Below, one piece after another: positions 49,691-58,900 of a DNA stretch of 64,000 nt (its first letter is position 1; every line of letters begins with the position of its first letter). The notes beneath the pieces were generated by a model. That model saw nothing but the letters and a program-made list of their open reading frames with translations, had not been told where the DNA came from and made no database searches. The DNA is from Apis mellifera (taxonomy: Eukaryota > Arthropoda > Insecta > Hymenoptera > Apidae), in contig NC_037651.1 in NCBI RefSeq assembly GCF_003254395.2, positions 5,321,001 to 5,385,000 of the forward strand, written 5' to 3'. The position numbers and the translations under genes were made by a program.

Positions 49691-50625
49691 TTTTAGTATT
49701 ATTTATTATTATATCGAAAGTAAATGATAAGATGCGTGCGTTTTAGATTTAAGTCCTAGATTTAAATGTATTTTAAGATAGATTTAAGATTTAATATTAA
49801 GATCTAGATTAAGTTTAATTTAAGATTTCATCGACGTTGGACGACATTGGACTACGTTGGATAAGAATAACCAACATAGGATACAGATTTTAATATTTTT
49901 AGTAGAATTTAATATATTTTAAGTAATTGATAAGATGCGTGCGTTTTAGATTTAAGTCCTAGATTTAAGTATATTTTAAGATAGATTTAAGATTTAGTAT
50001 TAAGATCTAGATTAAGTTTAATTTAAGACTTCATCGATGGACGACGTTGGACGACGTTGGACGACGTTGGACGACGTTGGACGACGTTGGACGACGTTGG
50101 ACGACGTTGGACGACGTTGGACGACGTTGGACGACGTTGGACGATGTTGGACGACGTTATATTCTAAGTAAATGATAAGATGCGTGCGCTTTAGATTTAA
50201 GTATAATGTAAGATAGATATAAGGTTTAGTATTAAGATTTAGATTTTAATATTTTTATTATAATTTATTAGACTCGATGTAAATGATAAGATGCATGCAT
50301 CTTAGATTTAGGTCCTAGCTTTAAGTATAATATGTAAACGTATGATATGACAGGTTTAAGATTTAGTTTTTTAATGTTATCATTTATTGTAGTTTATTGT
50401 ATTCTACGTAAATGATAAAATGCGTGCGTTTTAGATTTAAGTCCTAATTTTAAGTTTAATATAAGATAGTTTTAAGATTTAGTATTAAGATTTAGATTTT
50501 AATATCTTCATTGTAATTTTTTGTATTCGATGTAAATGATAAGATGCGTTTTAGATTTAATTTATAGATAATTAATTGTATCATTTTAATGTATTAATCA
50601 TTTTGATAAATAAATTTAACCAGAT
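49691..50625. repeat. AAGATGCRTGCR minisatellite with embedded 10-bp GACGTTGGAC array
   Basis: Units at about 49730, 49935, 50178, 50290, 50410 and 50541. At 50041-50160 the decamer ACGACGTTGG is repeated twelve times. Just before ribozyme 3, AATAAA is at 50609-50614. Confidence 0.8.
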
Positions 50626-50812
50626 GGGTCTCGATGCGTAGTCACCTCCTCGTGGGTGAGACCCGGTAATTGGCATCGCTTTTTCATATTTTTCATTGAA
50701 AAAAATATTAATTGTATTTAAAAATTTTTCAAAATACTATAAATTTAAAAATATAAAATATATTTCATAAATAATAGTTTCCGATAAGCGATGCCAAGCC
50801 AAGAACTACGCA
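50626..50812 (+). ncRNA. HDV-like self-cleaving ribozyme 3
   Basis: P1 GGGTCTC/GAGACCC (50626-50632, 50658-50664); P2 TGCGTAG/CTACGCA (ending 50812); P3 ACC/GGT with loop TCCTCGTG; P1.1 GG; P4 TTGGCATCGCTT against AAGCGATGCCAA; J4/2 C-C-A-A-G. Downstream hairpin CCTTCAGTCTAGT (50815-50827) / ACTAGACTGAAGG (50872-50884), with an A-T to G-C switch relative to ribozyme 2. Confidence 0.87.
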
Positions 50813-50884
50813 CACCTTCAGTCTAGTCTAAAATATCATTGCTTTCAATTATTTTGACTAATTATCAATGGACTAGACTGAAGG

Positions 50885-52572
50885 TACTAATAAAAATCTG
50901 AACAAGGATATTCTAGTTAATCTTTTCTTGTTTCTCAATTTTTAACAAAAATTGAGCAACGTTATCTTCTTCTCCTTTTTGTAAATAATATCAGAATATC
51001 TTTGATACAGATATTAGTTATTCTAGTGTACTCATTATAATATATTATAATGAATTCGATAGAAATGATAAGATGCGTTTTAGATTTAAGTACTAGTTTT
51101 TTAAGTATAATAAGTAGTATTTAAGTATAATATAAGATAGATTTAAAGTTTAGTATTAAGATTTAGATTTTAATATTTTTATTATAATTTATTAGATTCG
51201 ATGTAAATGATAAGATGCATGCATCTTAGATTTAGATCCTAGTTTTAAGTATAATATGTAAATATATGATATAAGATAGATTTAAGATTTAGTTTTTTAA
51301 TATTATCATTGTAATTTATTCTACGTAAATGATAAAATGCGTTTTAGATTTAAGTCGTAGATTTAAGTATAATATAAGATAGATATAAGGATTAGTATTA
51401 AGATTTAGGTTTTAATATTTTTATTATAATTTATTAGACTCGATGTAAATGATAAGATGCATGCATCTTAGATTTAGGTCCTAGCTTTAAGTATAATATG
51501 TAAACATATGATATAAGATAGATTTAAGATTTACTTTTTTAATATTATCATTGTAATTTATTGTATTCTACGTAAATGATAAAATGCGTGCGTTTTAGAT
51601 TTAAGTTCTAGTTTTAAGTATAAGATAGGTTTAAGGTTAATATAAGATAGGTTTAAGGTTTAGTATTAAGATTTAGGTTTTAATATTTTTATTATAATTT
51701 ATTAGACTCGATGTAAATGATAAGATGCATGCATCTTAGATTTAGGTCCTAGCTTTAAGTATAATATGTAAATGTATGATGTAAGATAGATTTAAGATTT
51801 AATATTATTGTAATTTATTGTATTCTACGTAAATGCGTGCGTTTTAGATTTAAGTTCTAGTTTTAAGTATAATATAAAAGGTTTAAGGTTTAGTATTAAG
51901 ATTTAGGTTTTAATATTTTTATTATAATTTATTAGACTCGATGTAAATGATAAGATGCATGCATCTTAGATTTAGGTCCTAGCTTTAAGTATAATATGTA
52001 AATGTATGATGTAAGATAGATTTAAGATTTAATATTATTGTAATTTATTGTATTCTACGTAAATGCGTGCGTTTTAGATTTAAGTTCTAGTTTTAAGTAT
52101 AATATAAGATAGGTTTAAGGTTTAGTATTAAGATTTAGGTTTTAATATTTTTATTATAATTTATTAGACTCGATGTAAATGATAAGATGCATGCATCTTA
52201 GATTTAGATCCTAGCTTTAAGTATAATATGTAAATGTATGATATAAGATAGGTTTAAGATTTAGTATTAAGATCTAGATTAAGTTTAATTTAAGACTTCA
52301 TCGATGGACGACGTTGGACGACGTTGGATAACAATAATCAACATAGGATACAAATTTTAATATTTTTAGTATAATTTATTATATTCTAAGTAAATGATAA
52401 GATGCGTGCGTTTTAGATTTAAGTATAATATAAGATAGATATAAGATTTAGATTTTAATATTTTTATTATAATTTATTATACTCGATGTAAATGATAAGA
52501 TGCGTTTAAGATTTAATTTATAGATAATTGTATCATTTTATCAATCATTTTGATAAATAAATTTAACCAGAT
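50885..52572. repeat. AAGATGCRTGCR minisatellite, main block
   Basis: Alternating units, one with the palindrome AAGATGCATGCATCTT (about 51212, 51454, 51724, 51954, 52191) and one with AATGCGTGCGTTTTAG, giving a dimeric higher-order period of about 220-280 bases. A short GGACGACGTT seed occurs near 52306. AATAAA is at 52556-52561, before ribozyme 4. Confidence 0.85.
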
Positions 52573-52757
52573 GGGTCTCGATGCGTAGTCACCTCCTCCT
52601 TGGTGAGACTCGGTAATTGGCATCGCTTTCCAAAATGGTACATCACAAAATTTATTATTTTTCATTAAAGTTTTCGAAATATTTTAAATTTAAAAATATC
52701 AAATATATTTCATCAATGATAATCTGTGGAAAGCGATGCCAAGCCAAGAACTACGCA
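52573..52757 (+). ncRNA. HDV-like self-cleaving ribozyme 4
   Basis: P1 GGGTCTC with GAGACTC (one G-T wobble); P2 TGCGTAG/CTACGCA (3' strand 52751-52757); P3 ACC/GGT with loop TCCTCCTT; P1.1 GG; P4 TTGGCATCGCTTTCCA fully paired with its complement; J4/2 C-C-A-A-G. Downstream hairpin is CTGCAGTCCAGT (52761-52772) / ACTGGACTGCAG (52842-52853), several paired substitutions away from ribozymes 2 and 3. Confidence 0.85.
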
Positions 52758-52857
52758 CATCTGCAGTCCAGTATAAACTTTGCATAAGTCATTAATTAAA
52801 ATTCATTTAATTATTTTGACTTTTAATTTTTAATTGATTAAACTGGACTGCAGATAT

Positions 52858-53061
52858 TATAAGTTATAAGTTAATGTATTATAGAAATTAGATTAAGTTT
52901 ATTGTAATAAATGCATTCCTATCCGTATCAAGATATACTCCTTAATTTAAAGCGAAAAGTAAAAATTTTTAATTTTTTTACTCCTTTTTTATATTCTCGC
53001 TTTTCGTTTTCATTATTTTTCATTTCGAGTTTTTATTCGTATAATTATTCCGATCATTTTT
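52858..53061. other. AT-rich spacer
   Basis: T-rich sequence without recognised genes between ribozyme 4 and the 520-bp duplication. Confidence 0.5.
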
Positions 53062-54118
53062 TACTTTCTTCCTCAATTTATCCTTTTAGTTATTTTATAT
53101 TTTCTTCTTTTCTTTCGTCGCTAACTTCAAATTAATCTCATGTCATGCAACAGTGGTAGAAGTCGTTGGACCGGTGCTCTACTTCCGGTGGCCAGTTGAG
53201 GGTCCGCGCTCTAATCGATTGGTACCTTAGTACTCGATTAGAGTTAGGTCTTGTGGTCGAATGTCGTCTTCGTAATCCGGCTCCGGTGGTCAGGGTTTTA
53301 TGCCTTGCTCCTTCCTGTGTCGTTGGGACATAAGACGTTTGGCTATTAGGCCGCTGTCGTAACCCTCGATTGGTCACGACTGGCAAGTATCATCTGTCCA
53401 TCGATTTTCGTAAATCCATTGATGTAAGTCGTGATATGAGAGCGACAGAAAGGGTTGATTTTTCATCGATCACGTATCTTAAGTTCTTCTTCTAATGCTT
53501 ATTATTTTCTTAGTCTGTATTTAATTGCTTTTTGAACTTGTTAAATTTTCTCTTTTTTTTTCGTTTAGTATAAATGATTAGCATTTTCTTCCTCAATTTA
53601 TCCTTTTAGTTATTTTATATTTTCTTCTTCTCTTTCGTCGCTTATTTCAAATTAATCTCATGTCATGCAACAGTGGTAGAAGTCGTTGGGCCGGTGTTCT
53701 ACTTCCGGTGGCCAGTTAAGGGTTCGCGCTCTGATCGATTGGTACCTTCGAGTACTCGATTAGAGTTCGGCCTCGTGGTCGAATGTCGTACTTGTAAATC
53801 GACTCCGGTGGTCAAGGATTTATCCCTTGCTTCTTCCTGTGTCGTCAGAACGTAAGTCGTTCTTCTGCGAGGCCGGTGTCGTAACCCTTGATTGGTCACG
53901 ACTGGCAAGTATCATCTGTCCATCGATTTTCGTAAATCCATTGATGTAAGTCGTGATATGAGAACAGAGAGGGATGATTCTTCATCAATCACGTATCTTT
54001 CTTCTTTTAATGCTTATAATTTTCTTGGTCTCGATTTAGTTGCTTTTTGAATATTTTGAGTTCTCTCTTTTTTTATTGAAGTTTTATTTATTATAAATGA
54101 TTTAGTATAAATGATTTT
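53062..54118 (+). repeat. 520-bp tandem duplication carrying a GC-richer, hairpin-rich segment
   Basis: Two copies offset 520 bases. Each has about 300 bases of much higher GC than the surroundings (53150-53450, 53668-53965). Stems: CTCTAATCGA/TCGATTAGAG (53209-53218, 53234-53243), CTCTGATCGA in copy 2 (G-T on the + strand only); CAGGG/CCTTG in copy 1, CAAGG/CCTTG in copy 2; CACGACT/AGTCGTG (53375-53381, 53427-53433) in both. The changes fit a plus-strand structured RNA. No known RNA family recognised and no protein frame is kept. Confidence 0.7.
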
Positions 54119-54460
54119 GAATATTTATTTTTTTCGCTTTAAGTTAGACGAGAGTATTCTTGATACGGATAATATTAATAGAAGTATTATGTATTGTAAA
54201 TTATAAATTTAAGATTTTTAGATTAAGTCATTAAGCTATCATCGTTGGACAACGCGGGACGACAATGGACGACGTAGGAGTTAATCTTTAATTTTATTAT
54301 ACATTTTTTATAATTAATGCAAATTTTATATGTAATATACGTATATTACATATCGAAAAATTTTTTAATTTTTATATGATATTTTGTTTGTGTATTTCTT
54401 ATTTTGTTCAATTTAATCATTAATTTTTAATGTTTTTTTTTTTATTTGTTAGGTTTAGGT
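54119..54460. other. AT-rich spacer with a GGACRACG seed
   Basis: Contains ATCGTTGGACAACGCGGGAC at about 54239, the same seed that is amplified at 45.1 and 50.0 kb. No gene seen. Confidence 0.5.
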
Positions 54461-54645
54461 GGATCTCGATGCGTAGTCACCTCCTCGTCGGTGAGACCCG
54501 GTAATTGGCATCGCTTTCCAAAATCGTACATCACAAAATTTATTATTTTTCATTAAAGTTTTCAAAATATTTTAAATTTAAAAATATCAAATATATTTCA
54601 TCAATGATAGTCTGTGGAAAGCGATGCCAAGCCAAGAACTACGCA
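54461..54645 (+). ncRNA. HDV-like ribozyme 5, mosaic and possibly weakened
   Basis: Same layout: P2 TGCGTAG/CTACGCA, P3 ACC/GGT with loop TCCTCGTC, P4 with GCATCGCTTTCCA and complement. P1 5' strand is GGATCTC against GAGACCC, an A-C mismatch at the third pair, so activity may be reduced. The P4 region matches ribozyme 4, while the hairpin after it (CTTCAGTCTAGT 54649-54660 / ACTAGACTGAAG 54705-54716) and following sequence match ribozyme 3. Confidence 0.75.
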
Positions 54646-54719
54646 CATCTTCAGTCTAGTCTAAAATATCATTGCTTTCAATTATTTTGACTAATTATCA
54701 ATGGACTAGACTGAAGGTA

Positions 54720-55580
54720 CTAATAAAAATCTGAACAAAGATATTCTGGTTAATCCTTTCTTGTTTCTCAATTTTTAACAAAAAATCAAAATTTATCTTC
54801 TTCCCCTTTTTTTAAATAATATCAGAATATCTTTGATACAGATATTAGTTATTCTAGTGTACTCATTATAATATATTATAATGAATTCGATATAAATGAT
54901 AAGATGCGTTTTAGATTTAAGTCCTAGTTTTAAGTATAATATAAGATAGATTTAAGTTTTACTATTAAGGTTTAGATTTTAATATTTTTACTATTAAGGT
55001 TTAGATTTTAATATTACAATTTATTTTATTATATGTAAATGACAAGGTGTGCGCATCTTAGATTTAAGTCCTAGTTTTAAGTATAATATTTTTTAGGATA
55101 GATTAAAATCTAGAATTAGTTAATTTAAGATTTCATCGATGGACATCGATGGACGACGTTGGACGATGTTGGATCACGATAATCAACGTATAGGATATAG
55201 ATTTTAATTTTTTTTTATAATTTCTTATATTTGATACATCGATGGACGTCGATGGATTACATTTGATAACGTTGGATAACAGTGGATGACGTTAGATCAC
55301 GATAATCAACATAAGATATATGTTTTAATTTCTTTTTTATAATTATTCTGATGTAAATCAAAGGTGTGTGCATTTAAGTCCTTAGATTTAAATCTGAACA
55401 GAAAAATAACGTTAATATATCTAATAAATTATAATTATATATAATAAACTATAATTATATATAATAAATCTAAAAAATTTAGAGAATGTAAATAAAATTT
55501 GACAGAGATTAATTTAATTTCTAGTTTAAAAATATATATACATATATGTAAAAAAAAATTTAACAATATAATACATAAAT
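54720..55580. repeat. Satellite remnants between ribozyme 5 and unit D
   Basis: Two AAGATGCG-type units (about 54902, 55044), a GATGGACGACGTTGG seed near 55137, one ~91-bp repeat unit, then AT-rich sequence resembling the edges of the fold-back arrays. No gene. Confidence 0.65.
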
Positions 55581-55812
55581 TTAAAAAAGATTAGAGCTAC
55601 GCCGTCTAGCGTAATATACTCTAATTATGCAAACAATTATTAACACTCAAAGCCACAAAGCATAAAAAAATTTTACACTTTATACTTTTCACAAATTATT
55701 TTATTAACAAATAAATTCTTCTTTCGATGTATGTTTGCAAAACGCTCAAACTTTTGGTAGTCCTTAATTTAATAAAACTTAATCACTATAAAATAATCAT
55801 TGAAATCGCGTG

Positions 55813-55943
55813 CGCAGCCAATTAGCTCATCTTATTTGCTATAAAATTTATAATTGTATCAAGGATACGATTATGAATAATATAGTAAATAATAATGATT
55901 TTCCAGGTCTCACCGCGTGGAGGTTGCTGCGAATTGGAGACCC
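55813..55943 (-). ncRNA. HDV-like self-cleaving ribozyme (unit D)
   Basis: All fold elements of the unit A ribozyme are retained: P1 GGGTCTC starting at 55943, P2 CGCAGC/GCTGCG (3' strand 55818-55813), loop TCCACGC, J4/2 C-T-A-A. The core is essentially identical to A although the two units have diverged elsewhere. Predicted cleavage is before 55943. Confidence 0.78.
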
Positions 55944-58900
55944 ACCCTATCCACGATCCCATCCACCCTCCTTTACGCAAAAATTTATTTAAAATCAATT
56001 AATAAATAAATTTTCCTTTTGATATAAGTTTGCAAAACGTTCAAATCCTTCGATCGTTCTGCAAAACAAACAGCAAAAGGAATTCTAAAGAAAACCGGCG
56101 CGGAAGACTAAACCTGAACATAAAATTAGAATTAAAAAACTTTCTTCAATATTTTACACTTCCATCGTATGAAAATGAAGAATGATTGATAGTAAAAAGC
56201 GTGTGCAAAAAAAAAAGAAAAAAAATAAGCAAAATAAGCATCCCAAAAAGCGTTACACCATTTTACCCATCTATTTATCTACTTTTCTACTTTTCTATAA
56301 TACATTACTACATTATTTAATATTTGATTATGCATGCACTTAATTCTAAATACGTTTTCTTTAATCGATATCCTACAATCTTCTGTTCCTGTAACAAGAA
56401 ATCCTGAAAAAAATTTAATAAACAATTTAAGAAACAAATTTAAACAAAAAATATAACATTAACATTTCAATTATTCTAAAAGTTCTTTTTCGTATTTCTT
56501 ATCCATATAAGCATTTAAACACACATTTTGTTGTCTAACTCTGCCTAGTGAACATCTACCAAATTCTCTTCGTATCAACATTCACTCATCGAAGACACAC
56601 AATTTTCAAAAAATTTATGATATGACATAAAATTACAAGAGGAGATCAGTACATACTAATGATGGCTAGTGAACAAAGTCACGTAGCTATCAAGTATCAA
56701 GTACTTGTTTATAGCGAGGAAACTGAGGAATTAAGGATGGCAAAATGACCATATTGCCTTGAAAAATAGGAAATATTTGTTTGGAAAACGAATCAGAGTG
56801 GGAAAAGCGAGGCTGCTTTTTTTAATAATAAGAAGAAGAAGAACAGAACATCGTTTATAAATCCTATTTATCGAAAAGCTAAATGTTTCCTACAATCTCA
56901 TCTACCTAATATAAAACGAATTCGAATATTTATCTGATGATGAAGTAATCCACGCTATTGAAAGCTGAAGAAAATTCCTGAAACAGATTATAGAACAGAA
57001 TTAATGAAATAACAACAATAACAACAATAAAAGATAATTAATTAATAGGAAATGAGGATCCCACATAATTTCGTATCAATTTTTTCTTGCTTATTTTCTT
57101 CAATTCGTACCTGTAACAAACTTAATTATTGGATTAGTAATTGAAAAATAATTTACATCTAGAAATAAAAAGAAATATTAAATAAAAAAAAAAAAAGAAA
57201 AAAAAATCAAATTATCAAAATGTTGTTAAGCAATTCATGATTTTAAATGAAAGATATTCATCGATAAAAAAAGTAAAAAAATTTTTTAACAATAAACAAA
57301 TGCTCTTAATAAGGGGGCGCTGAAAAGAGAAAAACGGAAAGGTAACCAGAAGGGTTACCAAAATAATTATCCACTCAATGTGAACCCGAACAAACCGTGA
57401 GTGGAATTTTCTTTTTATTTCGCAACACTAATAAGCTAAAATCTCAAAAGAAAACGCGAAGAGTGCTTCATTATATATATTTTCAATGCATTTCTTCGTC
57501 GACAAAAGAGAAAAAAAAATAAAAAAAAAAGATAAAAGATTCGCGAAAACATATATACGAAACTCTAATAAATTAATTAATTTATGCACTCATATTTTAT
57601 TATAGTCGCAACACTAATAGCGGAAGATTGCAGCCATAATCAGAGACTGCTGTCGTACAACCACCCTCTGTACAGCCTTTTTGGCTGTAGTAGGTGATTC
57701 AAGAACTGGAACGTACTTCCACAATCCAAGTGGAAGAAATATGGGCAATTTAGGTAAATGAACGCAACACTACTATAAAAAACGCGATATTTCATCAACG
57801 CAACACTAATTTTCTTCAAATGAATTTAATATAAAATTTAATTTACTATTATTTTATAAATTTAAAAAGTTACTTTTTAGATATCACGATATCATAAATC
57901 GTAATTACATTATAGAATAAAATCAAATTTATATTAAAAGAAAAAAAAAATAATAAAAAAATAGACTAATTCATAATGAAAATAATTAAAAGCAATCGCG
58001 ATATTCTTTTTAACGCAACACTAATAACAAACGCGATTATCATTTTATCGCAACTCTAATTCAACCCGTTATTAATTAATCGCAACACTAAAGCAAAACC
58101 GCGATTTGCCCATGATGACTGGATGAACGATGGGCCAGCATGCAAATTGGCCAAGACGATACAACAACATATACTACGTATTACTAAAACGAGCACAATG
58201 ACAAAGTAGTAACAATGACTTCCCATTCTTTGGATCCAGACAAGATCCAAAAGATGAGAAACCATTCGTTGCAGCCCCTCTTCGTGACAGTTTGTCGAGG
58301 CCTCTTCGGTCTTCCTCCTTCGGGCGCAATGCCCGCTGAAACTTAAATCTAGGCTCGAGATTCGCTAATCGCAAATCAAAGAAAAAAAGAAAAAAAAAGG
58401 GCTAAATCGCGGAAGCTAAGTGCATGGACGGCCAACAATCACAGTGATCGTTCTCCGTACATGCACAGAATCTCGAGCGCAACGTTCGTTTCGAAAGCAA
58501 ATCACGACCGCGACCGCGAAATTCGAAAAATCGACGAGCAAAGCCAGAGACGAATGGCACTGTCATCCATTCGTTTCAGCTTCGCCCTCGATTTCTCAAA
58601 TTTTATTTCCTGAAACAGATTGTCACGCGAAAACGCGCCTACCCGATCAGAGACTGTGACAACCTGCCCGGCCCTACCTACTTATAATTAACAGACACAC
58701 CAGAAGTATACTACCTATCCTACCTAACCCTATATTTAAAAAATATGGCAAAACAGGCATACCAACACATTCATTCCACGATTCTCACGCATAACACTCG
58801 GGCGCAAAAGCCTACACTAGGGAAAACGTCCCGGGACGCCTCCGACACCCGAGCTTGGCACACTACTCCCACACTCTAACTTTACGTACCATTTTCCTGA

